In this document: piece after piece, positions 1-8,921 of the stretch
How positions within the stretch are numbered: the stretch's first letter is position 1
Layout of the letters: each line of letters starts with the position of its first letter
DNA from: Lentzea atacamensis
GTDB lineage: Bacteria > Actinomycetota > Actinomycetes > Mycobacteriales > Pseudonocardiaceae
Direction: 5' to 3'
Assembly (NCBI RefSeq): GCF_003269295.1
Contig: NZ_QLTT01000002.1
Span: 620,001-684,000, forward strand
DNA: 64,000 nucleotides
Notes under the pieces: model-generated
Seen by the model: only the letters and a program-made list of their open reading frames with translations
Database searches by the model: none
What the model was told of the DNA's origin: nothing
Translations under genes and position numbers: made by a program

Positions 1-1225
1 TGACCTGCTCGACCTCGTGCGGGTAGACGTTGAAGCCGTTCACGATGATCAGGTCGCCCGCGCGGTCCACCAGGTGCAGGTCGCCGTCTTCGTCGATGTA
101 GCCGACGTCACCGGTGCGGAACCAGCCGGACGCGTCCGGGCCGTGGGCGCCGTCGGGCCAGTAGCCGCTGAAGAGGTTGTCGCCCTTCGCGGACACCAGG
201 CCGGTGCCGGGCTCGTCCTCGTCGAGGTCGAGCACCGAGCCGTCGGTGTCGACCAGGCGGATCTCGACGCCCGGCAGTGCCTGACCCACCGAGCCGGGCT
301 TCGGCACGCCCCCGACCAGCGTGGACGTCAGCACCGGGCCGGTCTCGGTCAGGCCGTAGCCCTCGAAGACGGGGATGCCGATGGCGGTGCGCATCTCGTT
401 GATGACCTCCGCCGGGAGCGGGGCGGCACCGGACGTGAAGAGCCGGACCGTGGCGAGCTTCTCGCGCAGCACCTCGATCGGGTGCGCCAGCAGTGCCCGG
501 TACATGGGCGGCACGCCGACCATCGTCGTGACGCGGTGCTGCTCGATGACGTCCAGCACCGTGTCGGCGTCGAAGCGCTCCAGCAGGATCGCGGTCGCGC
601 CGGCGCCCGCCACCTGCAGCAGGCCGGGGCCGAGGCCGTAGACGTGGAACAACGGCAGCGCGAGCAGCACCCGGTCGCCCGCGGTCACGGGTGCGGGGCG
701 CAGCGAGGCGCACTGCGAGACGTTCGCGAGCAGCGCCCGGTGGGACAGCATCGCGCCGCGCGGCACACCGGACGTGCCGGAGGTGTAGCCCAGCACGGCG
801 AGGTCCTCGCCGCCGCGCACGGCCTCGAAGGGCTCGGCGGTGGCCCGCACGTCCGGAAGCTCGAGCACCGTGGCGTCGGACCCCTCGCCGTCGCCGACCA
901 GGAGCGTGGCGCCGGAGTCGGCCAGGATGCGCTGAAGCTCACGCGGCGGGTTGCCGGGGCCGGTGGGCACCACGACGCCACCGGCGCGCAGGATTCCGAA
1001 GACGGCGACCACGAACTCGGGGCTCGTGGGCAGCCGTACCGCCACTCGGTCGCCCGGTTCGAGTCCGGAATCGGCCAAACGGCGGGCGAAAGCGTCGATC
1101 GCACCGTCGATGGTTTCCCAGGTGAGGCTCGAACCGCTCGCGACGTCGACCAGAGCGACGTGGCTGGGCCCCCGCTGTGCCGAAGCACGGACCAGATCTG
1201 CGACATTGCGAGCGGAAGTCAACAT
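1..1225 (-). CDS. AMP-binding acyl-CoA ligase, C-terminus cut off by the window
   Basis: ATP-dependent acid-CoA ligase of the ANL superfamily, which activates a carboxylic acid as an acyl-adenylate and passes it to CoA. About 407 N-terminal residues are visible. They include the P-loop-like motif YTSGTSGVPRG (around residue 150), the A5 motif GYGLTETGP, and the A7 region FRTGDVGYIDEDG followed by NGFNVYPHEVE. The C-terminal cap domain lies beyond position 1. The Shine-Dalgarno AGGAGG (1228-1233) is only 2 nt from the ATG at 1225 but 5 nt from an in-frame TTG at 1222, so TTG may be the true start. It is divergent from the sigma-factor gene. Long-chain fatty acid CoA ligase is the likeliest role, but the substrate cannot be read from the sequence. 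Confidence 0.85.
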   Translation of the reverse strand, partial: MLTSARNVADLVRASAQRGPSHVALVDVASGSSLTWETIDGAIDAFARRLADSGLEPGDRVAVRLPTSPEFVVAVFGILRAGGVVVPTGPGNPPRELQRILADSGATLLVGDGEGSDATVLELPDVRATAEPFEAVRGGEDLAVLGYTSGTSGVPRGAMLSHRALLANVSQCASLRPAPVTAGDRVLLALPLFHVYGLGPGLLQVAGAGATAILLERFDADTVLDVIEQHRVTTMVGVPPMYRALLAHPIEVLREKLATVRLFTSGAAPLPAEVINEMRTAIGIPVFEGYGLTETGPVLTSTLVGGVPKPGSVGQALPGVEIRLVDTDGSVLDLDEDEPGTGLVSAKGDNLFSGYWPDGAHGPDASGWFRTGDVGYIDEDGDLHLVDRAGDLIIVNGFNVYPHEVEQV

Positions 1226-1390
1226 GGCCTCCTCATGAACAACTGAACGCTTCGAGCAGTCTTCCACGCGTGGCGCGCGTCACGAAGCCGTGGTTCGCAC
1301 GTCTCCACATCGCAACCCGTCAACTACCTACTACGGAGTAACAACACGTATGCTGCCGCCACGGCGACTCTGTGGAGGTGCCGCCAGCCG

Positions 1391-2008
1391 ATGACTGCAC
1401 GGGCACGACCGAACACGATGAGGACCACCCGGACCATGACGGGAGGTCAGCACGACGACGCCGACGAGCCGTGGCAGCTCGTCAAGGCCGCCCAAGAGGG
1501 TGACACCGATGCGTTCGGCGTGCTCTACGACAAGTACGTCGACATGGTGTTTCGCTATGTCCTCTTCCGGGTGGGCGGCGATCGCGCGTTCGCGGAGGAC
1601 GTGACCAGCGAGACGTTCCTGCGCGCGCTGCGCAGCATCGGATCGGTCAGCTACCAGGGCCGCGACGTGGGCGCGTGGTTCGTCACGATCGCCCGCAACA
1701 TCGTGTTCGACCACGTGAAGTCGAGCCGCTACCGGCTCGAGGTCACCACGGCGGAGCTGCAGGACAACCGCGAGGAGACGAGCGGTCCCGAGCAGGAAGT
1801 GATGACCGAGGCGACCAACGCGGAGCTGCTCCGCTGCGTCTCCCAGTTGGGGGACGACCAGCGGGAGTGCATCGTGCTGAGGTTCATCGAAGGCAAGTCG
1901 GTGTCCGAGGTGGCCCAGCTCATGGACCGCAACGAGGGCGCCGTGAAGGCGTTGCAACACCGGGCCGTCCGGCGGCTCGCGCAGATTCTTCCGTCGTGGT
2001 TGCGGTGA
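1391..2008 (+). CDS. BldN-type ECF RNA polymerase sigma factor
   Basis: A 205-residue sigma-70 family protein with region 2 at about residues 37-100 (core DVTSETFLRALR and GAWFVTIARNIVFDHVKSSR) and region 4 at about 145-195 (ECIVLRFIEGKSVSEVA, then a recognition helix with NEGAVKALQHRAVRRL). The region 2 and region 4 wording closely resembles Streptomyces BldN, as I remember that protein. Two contexts support this: a DUF5667 protein, the family of the BldN anti-sigma factor RsbN, follows at once, and rex-hemACD lies nearby as it does in Streptomyces. Streptomyces BldN has a long N-terminal pro-region; here only about 30 residues precede region 2, so proteolytic activation looks unlikely. GGAGG sits about 13 nt upstream of the ATG. 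An ATG at 1436 is an alternative start. Confidence 0.85.
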   Translation: MTARARPNTMRTTRTMTGGQHDDADEPWQLVKAAQEGDTDAFGVLYDKYVDMVFRYVLFRVGGDRAFAEDVTSETFLRALRSIGSVSYQGRDVGAWFVTIARNIVFDHVKSSRYRLEVTTAELQDNREETSGPEQEVMTEATNAELLRCVSQLGDDQRECIVLRFIEGKSVSEVAQLMDRNEGAVKALQHRAVRRLAQILPSWLR

Positions 2009-2023
2009 TCGTGATCGCAGAGG

Positions 2024-2052
2024 CGTAACCCAAGGCAGATCAACTTCGTTAC
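2024..2052 (+). promoter_or_regulatory. candidate BldN-dependent promoter of the DUF5667 gene
   Basis: CGTAAC (2024-2029), a 17-nt spacer, then CGTTAC (2047-2052). As I recall, the sigma-BldN promoter of Streptomyces bldM is close to CGTAAC, 16 nt, CGTTGA. The -35 hexamer is therefore exact and the -10 matches 4 of 6. The ATG of the following gene lies 10 nt downstream with no good Shine-Dalgarno, which fits a start site at or just before the ATG. Inferred only. Confidence 0.45.
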
Positions 2053-2062
2053 TCGGGCTGAG

Positions 2063-3136
2063 ATGGACGGTAAGGGAAGCACACCGCGGTGGCGGCACAC
2101 AGAGCACGAGCGGTTCGCTCGTGCGGTGGAAGGCGGTCCGCAGCCGGTCGGCAGGGACTCCGACCTCGCCGACGACCTGGCGATCGTCGAACTGCTCAGG
2201 GGCATGGACGTCGGCCCCGACGCCGAGACCCGTGCGCGCATGAAACAGCGCATCCTGACCGCGCCCCCGCCCGAGAAGCCGCTGGTCCTCTCGTCGGTAA
2301 GACGCGTGGGAGCGCGCGCACGATTAGCAGTCGCAGCGGCCGCCGTGCTCTGCCTGCTGATGTCGCTCGGAGGCATGAGTGTGCTGCTCAGCCGTGACGC
2401 GCTCCCGGGAGACCCGCTCTACGGCGTCAAACGCACCACCGAAAGCGCATCGCTCGGCCTGACCTTCGACGACGAGTCGCGCGCTTTGAAGCACCTGGAG
2501 TTCGCGGCGTCCCGGGTCACCGACATGGAGACGCTGGCCGACCGCGCGTCCGGCGAGTCCGCCCAGCTCACGGCCCTGGCCGACCTGAACACCGACGCGG
2601 TGGAGGGCGCCCGTCAGTTCACGACGTACGCGACCTCGTCCGACGAGAAGGCGCTGCCGGCGCTGCGCGACTGGGCGCTGGCCCAGTACGTGAAGCTCGG
2701 CACGCTGCGCCCCCGCCTGCCAGGAGAGGCCGGACCGCACGCCGACACCACGATGTGGCTGCTCGCGAGCATCGCCCAGCGCGCCCACGACCTGGCCGCG
2801 CGCTCCGGCTGCGCCTCCGTGGTCAGCGGTTCCTCCGACACGCTGGGCCCGCTGCCGTCCAAGGACGAGTGCGCCTCGGCGGCGACGGACCCGAACTCGT
2901 CGTCCCGCCGCGACCCGTCCTCGGTCGCGCCGACGCCCTCCGGCCAGCCCGCTCCGTCGACCGTGCCGTCCGGCCAGCCCACCCAGCCTGTGCAGCCGGG
3001 CACCCCGGTGCCGCCGTCGTCGCAGCCGGGCACGTCCACGCCGCCGACCTCCGGCAAGCCGGAGATCACGATCCCGCTGCCTCTGCCGCTGCCCACCATC
3101 TCGCTGCCGTTGCTGCCCGGCATCAGATTCGGCTGA
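2063..3136 (+). CDS. DUF5667 membrane protein, probable anti-sigma factor (RsbN-like)
   Basis: A 357-residue protein. The cytoplasmic N-terminus (about residues 1-85) carries LADDLAIVELLRGMDVGP followed by a conserved ARMKQRIL helix, the segment that would bind the sigma factor. A single membrane helix spans about 88-109. A DUF5667 domain follows (about 110-235), beginning LPGDPLYGVKRTTE. The tail (about 265-335) is Pro/Ser/Thr-rich and ends in repeated Leu-Pro pairs. It lies 54 nt downstream of the BldN-type sigma gene, the same arrangement as bldN-rsbN in Streptomyces, so it probably holds the sigma factor at the membrane. The anti-sigma role is inferred from family and position. Confidence 0.75.
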   Translation: MDGKGSTPRWRHTEHERFARAVEGGPQPVGRDSDLADDLAIVELLRGMDVGPDAETRARMKQRILTAPPPEKPLVLSSVRRVGARARLAVAAAAVLCLLMSLGGMSVLLSRDALPGDPLYGVKRTTESASLGLTFDDESRALKHLEFAASRVTDMETLADRASGESAQLTALADLNTDAVEGARQFTTYATSSDEKALPALRDWALAQYVKLGTLRPRLPGEAGPHADTTMWLLASIAQRAHDLAARSGCASVVSGSSDTLGPLPSKDECASAATDPNSSSRRDPSSVAPTPSGQPAPSTVPSGQPTQPVQPGTPVPPSSQPGTSTPPTSGKPEITIPLPLPLPTISLPLLPGIRFG

Positions 3137-3165
3137 GTCGAGGGTTTCCGATCCGGCCTGATCGC

Positions 3166-3171
3166 TAGGCT
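3166..3171 (+). promoter_or_regulatory. -10 box TAGGCT, probable leaderless start
   Basis: TAGGCT lies 6 nt upstream of the ATG at 3178 and there is no purine-rich ribosome-binding site between them, so the transcript probably begins at or next to the start codon. Confidence 0.5.
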
Positions 3172-3177
3172 TGTGAC

Positions 3178-4074
3178 ATGGCAAGTAAGCGTGAGGTGGA
3201 GACCGACCGGCTGGCCGTGCTGGCCGGCGAGGCATCGGCTGAGGCGGCGGTGCAGGCTGCCGCCGCGGCGCCAGAGCTCGAAGCCTCACTCGCGGTGCCC
3301 ACAGACCTGACCGCGGCCGCGTTCTTCGACGTCGACAACACGATGATGATGGGCGCGTCGATCTTCCACTTCGCCCGCGGCCTCGCCGCGCGCAAGTACT
3401 TCTCGTCGTCCGACCTGGCGGGCTTCGTCTGGCAGCAGCTGAAGTTCCGCGTGGGCGGCCGCGAGGACCCGGAGTCGGTCAAGGCCTCCCGGGAGCAGGC
3501 CCTGTCCTTCGTGGCGGGCCGCAGCGTCGCCGAGCTGGTCTCGCTCGGCGAGGAGATCTACGACGAGCTGATGGCCGACCGCATCTGGAAGGGCACCCAG
3601 GCCCTGGCCCAGATGCACCTCGACGCAGGTCAGCGCGTGTGGCTCGTCACCGCCACGCCCGTCGAGCTGGCTCAGATCATCGCCCGCCGCCTGGGCCTCA
3701 CGGGTGCGCTGGGCACGGTCTCCGAGTCGGAGAACGGCGTCTACACCGGCCGTCTCGTGGGCGACCTGCTGCACGGCAAGGCCAAGGCGCAGGCGGTCCG
3801 CTCGCTGGCCGCCAAGGAAGGTCTCGACCTGCGCCGGTGCACGGCCTACTCGGACTCGTCGAACGACGTCCCGATGCTCTCGGTCGTGGGCACGGCCGTG
3901 GCGGTGAACCCGGACTCGCAGCTGCGGGAGATCTCGCGCCGCAAGGGCTGGGAGATCCGCGACTTCAGAACGGGGCGGAAGGCGGCCAAGATCGGCGTGC
4001 CGTCGGTGCTGGGCGCGGGTGCGCTGGCGGGGGCGGTGGCGGCGACGCTGGCGTACCGCCGCCGGGTGAAGTAG
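3178..4074 (+). CDS. HAD-IB family phosphatase (SerB1-like)
   Basis: A 298-residue haloacid dehalogenase superfamily hydrolase, subfamily IB. Motif I, FFDVDNT, supplies the nucleophile Asp51 and general acid Asp53. Motif II is the Thr in WLVTATP, and motif III/IV is the [11 protein letters not shown] lysine with [12 protein letters not shown]. The N-terminal 45 residues are Ala/Glu-rich, and the C-terminus has an Ala/Gly-rich hydrophobic stretch followed by Arg residues, suggesting membrane association. Mycobacterial SerB1 (Rv0505c) has this type and also lies close to the hem genes. Phosphoserine phosphatase is one possible activity, but HAD-IB enzymes also act on lipid or other phosphomonoesters. 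Confidence 0.8.
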   Translation: MASKREVETDRLAVLAGEASAEAAVQAAAAAPELEASLAVPTDLTAAAFFDVDNTMMMGASIFHFARGLAARKYFSSSDLAGFVWQQLKFRVGGREDPESVKASREQALSFVAGRSVAELVSLGEEIYDELMADRIWKGTQALAQMHLDAGQRVWLVTATPVELAQIIARRLGLTGALGTVSESENGVYTGRLVGDLLHGKAKAQAVRSLAAKEGLDLRRCTAYSDSSNDVPMLSVVGTAVAVNPDSQLREISRRKGWEIRDFRTGRKAAKIGVPSVLGAGALAGAVAATLAYRRRVK

Positions 4075-4078
4075 CAGG

Positions 4079-4441
4079 TCAGGTGCCGCGCAGCTTGCGC
4101 CGCAGCGCGTCCAGCTCGGTCGCTGTCGGCTGCGGCACGCTCTCCCGCGCGATGTACCCGGGGTAGTCCGGCGGCGGTTCCGGCACCGGGTGCGTGCGCC
4201 AGCACGGGTGGTCGCAGTCGGCCATGATCCGTTCCATCGCCCACTTCCAGGCGAGATCGTGGAACACGAGCCCGCGAAACGGCGCGTCCGGCGCCTCGTA
4301 CTCGTAGAACTCGGCCGCCGCCTGCCGAGCCTCGTCCGCGGGCAGGCCGCCGTAGTGCCGCATCGCCCACGCGAAGTGCGCCCGCTCGGTCTCCAGGTAC
4401 TCCAGGTACTCGCCCTCGTCCCAGGCGGGCCAGTCGGTCAC
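4079..4441 (-). CDS. conserved hypothetical protein, 120 aa
   Basis: A small acidic, aromatic-rich soluble protein that I do not recognise. It starts with GTG at 4441 and contains EYLEYLETERAHFAWAMRHYG, a WKWAMERIM helix, a DCDHPCW stretch that could bind a metal, and a helical LDALRRKLRGT end. A TAATCA sequence sits 6 nt upstream of the start. It is convergent with the HAD gene (4 nt gap) and divergent from the molybdoenzyme gene. The codon bias is typical of the window and supports a real gene. No function can be assigned. Confidence 0.65.
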   Translation of the reverse strand: MTDWPAWDEGEYLEYLETERAHFAWAMRHYGGLPADEARQAAAEFYEYEAPDAPFRGLVFHDLAWKWAMERIMADCDHPCWRTHPVPEPPPDYPGYIARESVPQPTATELDALRRKLRGT

Positions 4442-4507
4442 GTGAACTGATTACCAGGGCCTTACAGCTCAGGCGAACCAAGGGCTCATCGGTGTCGAAT
4501 TAGAGGC

Positions 4508-5977
4508 ATGAAGCCCGCCAAGGCAGCACTCACCGGTCTGCTCGCGATCATCGCCGCGCTGGCGGCCGGGCACCTGGTGGCGGCCTTCGTGGGCCTGTCC
4601 GCCTCCCCCTACCTGGCTGTGGGCAACGCCGCGATCGACCTCACCCCGTCCTGGCTGAAGGACTTCGCGGTCAGCACGTTCGGCACCCACGACAAGCTCG
4701 TCCTGCTCATCGGCATGGCGGTCGTCCTCGCGGGCGTCGGCGTCGCGGCCGGCCTGGTCAGCCGCACGACGCCCACCCCCGGCACCGTGGTCGCGATCGT
4801 GCTCGGCCTGGTGGGCGTCGTGGCCGTGCTGAACAGGCCGGACGCCGGACAGCTCAGCGTTCTCGCACCGCTGGCGAGCCTCGCCGCGGGCGTCTTCGTG
4901 TTCCGCCACCTGCACAAGGAGACCGAGGAGAGCGAGACCCGGCGCGACTTCCTCGTCACCGCCGGACTCGCGGCCGTGGCGGGCATCGCGGGCCAGGTCT
5001 TGGGGAGCCGCACCGACGTCGAAGGGTCGCGCCAGGCCATCGGCGAGCTGAAGCCGGCGACTCCGGCACCCGAGGTGCCGATCAACGCCGACTTCGTCGG
5101 GGACGGCACCCCGAGCTTCATCACGAGCAACAAGGACTTCTACCGCATCGACACCGCGCTCAGCGTCCCGCGCATCCGTGCGGAGGAGTGGGCCCTGAGG
5201 GTCCACGGCATGGTCGAGCGGCCGACGGTCCTCACGTTCGACGAGATCCGCCGGCGCGACCTCGTCGAGGAGACCGTCACGCTGACCTGCGTCTCCAACG
5301 AGGTGGGCGGGCCGTACATCTCCACCGCGAAGTTCATCGGCATCAAGATCGGTGACGTGCTGCGGGAAGCCGGGGTGAAAGCCGGCGCGGACCAGCTGTT
5401 CAGCACCAGCGACGAGGGCTTCACGGCAGGCAGTCCGCTCGATCACGTCCTCGAGCGCGGCCTCATCGCGATCGGCATGAACGGCGAACCGCTCCCGGCG
5501 GAACACGGATTCCCCGCGCGGCTCGTGGTGCCGGGGCTGTACGGCTACGTTTCGGCGACCAAATGGGTGACCGACCTCAACGTCACCACGTTCGCGAAAG
5601 AGCAGGGTTACTGGATTCCGCGCGGGTGGGCAACCAGGGCGCCGATCAAAACGATGTCGCGAATCGACCGGCCCAAGGGGCTGAGCAAGGTCCAGGGCAG
5701 GACTGTCGTCGCGGGCACGGCGTGGGCGCAGCCGAAGGGCGTGGCCAAGGTGGAGGTCCGGGCGGACGGCGGGCCGTGGCAGGAAGCCGAGCTGGGCGCG
5801 GACGTCAGCGACAGCACGTGGCGGATGTGGCGGATCGAGCTGGACTTGAAGCCCGGTAGTCACACGGTCGAGTGCAGGGCCACCGACAAAAGCGGTTATA
5901 CCCAGGATCAGGCGCGGCTGGACCCCATTCCGGATGGCGCCACCGGGTGGCATTCGATTTCTTTCACCGTCGGCTAG
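4508..5977 (+). CDS. membrane-anchored molybdopterin oxidoreductase, sulfite oxidase family
   Basis: A 489-residue protein. Four hydrophobic helices (about residues 5-30, 63-84, 91-108, 116-134) precede a twin-arginine segment (Arg145-Arg146, TRRDFLV). A periplasmic sulfite-oxidase/YedY-type molybdopterin domain follows (about 190-395), with Cys261 in TLTCVSNEVGG as the expected molybdenum ligand. It ends with a Mo-co dimerisation, immunoglobulin-like domain (about 400-489). The enzyme should work outside the membrane as a reductase or dehydrogenase; its substrate is unknown. The fasciclin lipoprotein follows after 66 nt and may be co-expressed. Confidence 0.88.
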   Translation: MKPAKAALTGLLAIIAALAAGHLVAAFVGLSASPYLAVGNAAIDLTPSWLKDFAVSTFGTHDKLVLLIGMAVVLAGVGVAAGLVSRTTPTPGTVVAIVLGLVGVVAVLNRPDAGQLSVLAPLASLAAGVFVFRHLHKETEESETRRDFLVTAGLAAVAGIAGQVLGSRTDVEGSRQAIGELKPATPAPEVPINADFVGDGTPSFITSNKDFYRIDTALSVPRIRAEEWALRVHGMVERPTVLTFDEIRRRDLVEETVTLTCVSNEVGGPYISTAKFIGIKIGDVLREAGVKAGADQLFSTSDEGFTAGSPLDHVLERGLIAIGMNGEPLPAEHGFPARLVVPGLYGYVSATKWVTDLNVTTFAKEQGYWIPRGWATRAPIKTMSRIDRPKGLSKVQGRTVVAGTAWAQPKGVAKVEVRADGGPWQEAELGADVSDSTWRMWRIELDLKPGSHTVECRATDKSGYTQDQARLDPIPDGATGWHSISFTVG

Positions 5978-6043
5978 AACCAAATCCGGACTCACTCCGA
6001 ATGTTGGGCAGACAGGTCCAGGACATTCAGGGAGTGATCGAAA

Positions 6044-6649
6044 GTGCGAAAGACCCTCGCAGGTGTATTTGCGATAGCAATCGCGGGTCTGGCGGCCTGC
6101 AGCGGCATGGACCAGCCCGGCACGACGACGAACACCCCGACCACCACGAGCGAAGCCGCCATGGGCATGACCAGGACGAGCGACGTCTTCGGTCCCGGAT
6201 GTGCCGGTGTTCCGCAGGGCGGCAAGGGCTCGCTCAACGGCATGGCAGAGGACCCGGTGGCCACGGCCGCGAGCAACAACCCGCTGCTCACCAAGCTGGT
6301 CGCGGCGGTCAAGGCGGCCAACCTGGCCGACACGCTGAACTCGCAGCGGGCGATCACCGTGTTCGCGCCGGCCGACCCCGCCTTCGCCGAGCTGGGCGAC
6401 GCCAAGTTCCAGGAGATTGCGGGCAACCCGGCGGCTCTCACGCCGATCCTGCAGTACCACGTCGTGCCCATGCGCTACGACGCGAAGGGCCTGGAGGCCG
6501 CGAAGACCGTCAAGACGCTCGCAGGTCAGGACGTCACCATCGCGGGATCCGGTGACAACCTCACGGTGAACGGCGCGCCGGTGCTGTGCGGCAACATCCC
6601 GACCAAGAACGCCACCGTGTTCGTGATCGGCAAGGTGCTCACTCCGTAG
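6044..6649 (+). CDS. fasciclin-domain lipoprotein (MPT83-like)
   Basis: A 201-residue secreted lipoprotein with signal peptide and lipobox LAAC (Cys19), a Thr-rich linker to about residue 45, and one FAS1 domain. The domain has the H1 motif ITVFAPADPAFAEL and the H2-type YHVVP. The mature protein also has two Cys residues (near 57 and 186) that may form a disulfide. MPT70/MPT83 of mycobacteria share this architecture and are adhesion-type surface proteins. The GTG start has GGAG about 9 nt upstream. It follows the molybdoenzyme, a pairing also seen in other actinobacteria as I recall. A perfect hairpin follows the stop codon. Confidence 0.88.
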   Translation: MRKTLAGVFAIAIAGLAACSGMDQPGTTTNTPTTTSEAAMGMTRTSDVFGPGCAGVPQGGKGSLNGMAEDPVATAASNNPLLTKLVAAVKAANLADTLNSQRAITVFAPADPAFAELGDAKFQEIAGNPAALTPILQYHVVPMRYDAKGLEAAKTVKTLAGQDVTIAGSGDNLTVNGAPVLCGNIPTKNATVFVIGKVLTP

Positions 6650-6661
6650 TGATCAAGAGCC

Positions 6662-6700
6662 GTGACAGCGCTGGTCACGCCCTGTGACCAGCGCTGTCAC
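6662..6700 (+). terminator. perfect 17-bp hairpin, terminator-like
   Basis: Arms 6662-6678 and 6684-6700 are exactly complementary over 17 bp with a 5-nt loop. There is no U-tract, as is common for actinobacterial hairpin terminators. It begins 13 nt after the fasciclin stop codon and separates that unit from rex. A protein-binding palindrome is a less likely alternative. Confidence 0.65.
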
Positions 6701-6727
6701 TGGTCTCGGGGGTCGAAAGCGCCGACT

Positions 6728-6745
6728 TTGTGCATGCGTTCACAA
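6728..6745. promoter_or_regulatory. Rex operator (ROP) within the rex promoter
   Basis: The 18-bp sequence TTGTGCATGCGTTCACAA differs from the Rex consensus TTGTGAANNNNTTCACAA at one position. Its first six bases could act as a -35, 16 nt before TACGGT (6750-6755), so bound Rex would block polymerase. This matches the known autoregulation of rex-hemACD in Streptomyces coelicolor. Confidence 0.82.
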
Positions 6746-6814
6746 GCGGTACGGTGTGGGTATCACCAACGCCGCGGGGTCCCTGCGGTGAAGCACACCC
6801 GGAGGTCGGAGAGC

Positions 6815-7567
6815 GTGGCATCACAGCGGGGCGAAGGTGAGACGACCGCCACCCCTCTGGAGCCTGCCGACAGGGAGCGCGCCCGCGCGATCCCCGAGGC
6901 GGCCGTGGCCAGGCTCGCCGTGTACCTCCGCGTGTTGTCCGGCATGGCCGACCAGGGCGTGACGGCCGTCTCCAGCGAGGAGCTGAGCCAGGCCGCCGGC
7001 GTCAACGCTGCGAAACTCCGCAAGGACCTGAGCTACATCGGGTCGTACGGCACGAGGGGTGTCGGGTACGACGTCGAGGTCCTCGTCAGCCACATCGAGC
7101 GCATCCTCGGGCTCACCCGCAACCACTCCGTCGCGGTCGTCGGCATCGGTAACCTTGGTCACGCTCTGGCCAACTACGGAGGGTTCCCCGGCCGCGGCTT
7201 TCCGGTCACCGCCCTCTTCGACGTCGACGCCGATCTCATCGGAGTGCCTGTTGGGGGCATTCCGGTCAGTCACATCGACGACATCACCGCCGTTTGCCTG
7301 GAGCGCGAGGTCTCGATCGGCGTGATCGCGACGCCGCCGCCCGCCGCTCAGTCGGTTTGCGACCGTTTGGTATCTGCGGGCGTCCAGTGCATTCTGAACT
7401 TTGCACCAGTTGTCCTTCAGGTTCCAGACAACGTCGAGGTGCGCAAGGTTGACTTGGCGGTTGAGATGCAGATCCTGTCGTTCCACGTCGCTCGACGTGC
7501 GGACGAGGCTGCCAGCGTCTCGGTCGGCAACGGACTCGGTGTGGACGGGATGGTGATTCGCCCGTGA
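6815..7567 (+). CDS. rex: Rex, NADH-sensing transcriptional repressor
   Basis: A 250-residue Rex repressor. An N-terminal winged helix (about residues 20-85, with [20 protein letters not shown] and [13 protein letters not shown]) precedes a Rossmann domain with the NAD(H)-binding loop [18 protein letters not shown] domain-swapped C-terminal helix follows. Rex leaves DNA when NADH is high, relieving repression of respiratory genes. GGAGG at 6801-6805 is 9 nt from GTG 6815, which favours this start over the in-frame GTG at 6788. The reading frame also continues upstream through the promoter and hairpin, which is not plausible coding sequence. hemA follows after 37 nt in one operon. Confidence 0.95.
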   Translation: MASQRGEGETTATPLEPADRERARAIPEAAVARLAVYLRVLSGMADQGVTAVSSEELSQAAGVNAAKLRKDLSYIGSYGTRGVGYDVEVLVSHIERILGLTRNHSVAVVGIGNLGHALANYGGFPGRGFPVTALFDVDADLIGVPVGGIPVSHIDDITAVCLEREVSIGVIATPPPAAQSVCDRLVSAGVQCILNFAPVVLQVPDNVEVRKVDLAVEMQILSFHVARRADEAASVSVGNGLGVDGMVIRP

Positions 7568-7604
7568 GCGTGAGCCAGACGGCTCCGGCAGACGTGGTGA
7601 GTGC

Positions 7605-8921
7605 ATGAGTGTGCTCGTAGTCGGTCTGTCGCACCGCACCGCCCCGGTCCCGGTCCTCGAACGCGTCACCGTGGCCGAGCCGAACCTGCCCAAGGTTCTC
7701 GGTCAGCTCCTCGCCGCCCCCAGCGTCTCCGAGGCGATGGTCCTGTCGACCTGCAACCGGGTCGAGGTCTACGCCGTCGTCGAGTCGTTCCACGGCGGTA
7801 TGTCCGAGGTCGTCGACGTGCTCGCGCAGCACGCCCAGGTCGACCCGCAGTCGCTCTACGAGCACTTTTACGTGCATTACGCCGCCGCGGCCGTGGAGCA
7901 CCTGTTCTCCGTCGCGGCGGGCCTCGACTCGATGGTCGTCGGCGAGTCCCAGATCCTCGGCCAGCTGCGCGGTGCGTACGCGGCGGCGGACGAGGCGGGC
8001 ACCGTCGGCAGGACCGTCCACGAGCTCACTCAGAACGCGCTGCGCGTCGGCAAGCGCGTGCACACCGAGACGGGCATCGACCATGCGGGCGCGTCGGTCG
8101 TGTCCGAGGCGCTCGGCGACGCCGAGGCCGCGCTGGGCACCCTCGTGGGCAAGCGCGCGCTGCTCGTCGGCGCCGGTGCCATGGGTGGCCTGGCCGCCGC
8201 GCACCTGCGCAGGGCGGGCATCGGCGAGGTCGTCATCGCCAACCGGACGCAGGCGAACGGTGTGCGGTTGGCCACGTCCCTGCAGGCCGACGGTGTCCCC
8301 GCGACGGCCGTCGACCTCGGTCGCCTGGCCGGCGAAATCGATCTCGCGGACATCGTCTTCGCGTGCACCGGGTCGGTCGACACCGTCGTCCGCGCGGACA
8401 TGATCAGCACGCGGTCGCGTCCGCTCGTCATGTGCGACCTCGGCCTGCCCAAGGACGTCGACCCGGCCGCGGCCGAGCTGCCGAACGTTCGTGTGGTGGA
8501 CCTGGAAACGCTCCAGCGGCGCCTCTCGGACGCCCCGGCGGGCCACGACGCGCGGCTGGCGGCCCAGCTGGTCGCCGACGAGGTCAAGGCCTACCTCGCG
8601 AGCCAGCGCTCCGCCGAGGTCACCCCGACCGTCACGGCGCTGCGCAAGCGGGCGGCCGAGGTGGTCGACGCCGAGCTGCTCCGCCTTGATTCGCGACTCC
8701 CCGAACTGGACGCCGCGACACGCGGTGAATTGGCCAAGACGGTGCGCCGCGTTGTAGACAAGCTCCTGCACACGCCGACCGTCAGGGTGAAGGAGCTCGC
8801 GTCCTCGCCCGGTGGTACCGGCTACGCGGAGGCTCTCCGCGAACTGTTCGGGCTCGACCCCCAGACGCCTGGGGTCGTCAGCCAGACCAAGAAGTCTTCA
8901 GTGGATGGTGAAACGCGGTGA
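7605..8921 (+). CDS. hemA: glutamyl-tRNA reductase
   Basis: Catalyses the NADPH-dependent reduction of glutamyl-tRNA to glutamate-1-semialdehyde, the first committed step of C5 heme synthesis. It has 438 residues, the normal length. The N-terminal catalytic domain has GLSHRTAPV and the nucleophile Cys50 in [18 protein letters not shown] contacts the substrate tRNA. A NADPH Rossmann domain with [13 protein letters not shown] and a C-terminal helical dimerisation domain (about 320-420) follow. Its GTGA stop/start overlap with hemC shows tight coupling. It is probably under Rex control through the upstream operator. Confidence 0.97.
   Translation: MSVLVVGLSHRTAPVPVLERVTVAEPNLPKVLGQLLAAPSVSEAMVLSTCNRVEVYAVVESFHGGMSEVVDVLAQHAQVDPQSLYEHFYVHYAAAAVEHLFSVAAGLDSMVVGESQILGQLRGAYAAADEAGTVGRTVHELTQNALRVGKRVHTETGIDHAGASVVSEALGDAEAALGTLVGKRALLVGAGAMGGLAAAHLRRAGIGEVVIANRTQANGVRLATSLQADGVPATAVDLGRLAGEIDLADIVFACTGSVDTVVRADMISTRSRPLVMCDLGLPKDVDPAAAELPNVRVVDLETLQRRLSDAPAGHDARLAAQLVADEVKAYLASQRSAEVTPTVTALRKRAAEVVDAELLRLDSRLPELDAATRGELAKTVRRVVDKLLHTPTVRVKELASSPGGTGYAEALRELFGLDPQTPGVVSQTKKSSVDGETR

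Noticed and set aside
4469-6460. 663-codon open frame opposite the molybdoenzyme and fasciclin genes
   Set aside because: High-GC shadow: it lies antisense to two well-supported genes and its sequence is Arg/Asp/Gly/Val-rich without any motif.
6662-6814. upstream extension of rex
   Set aside because: It would run through the perfect hairpin and the promoter/operator; GGAGG at 6801-6805 fits GTG 6815.
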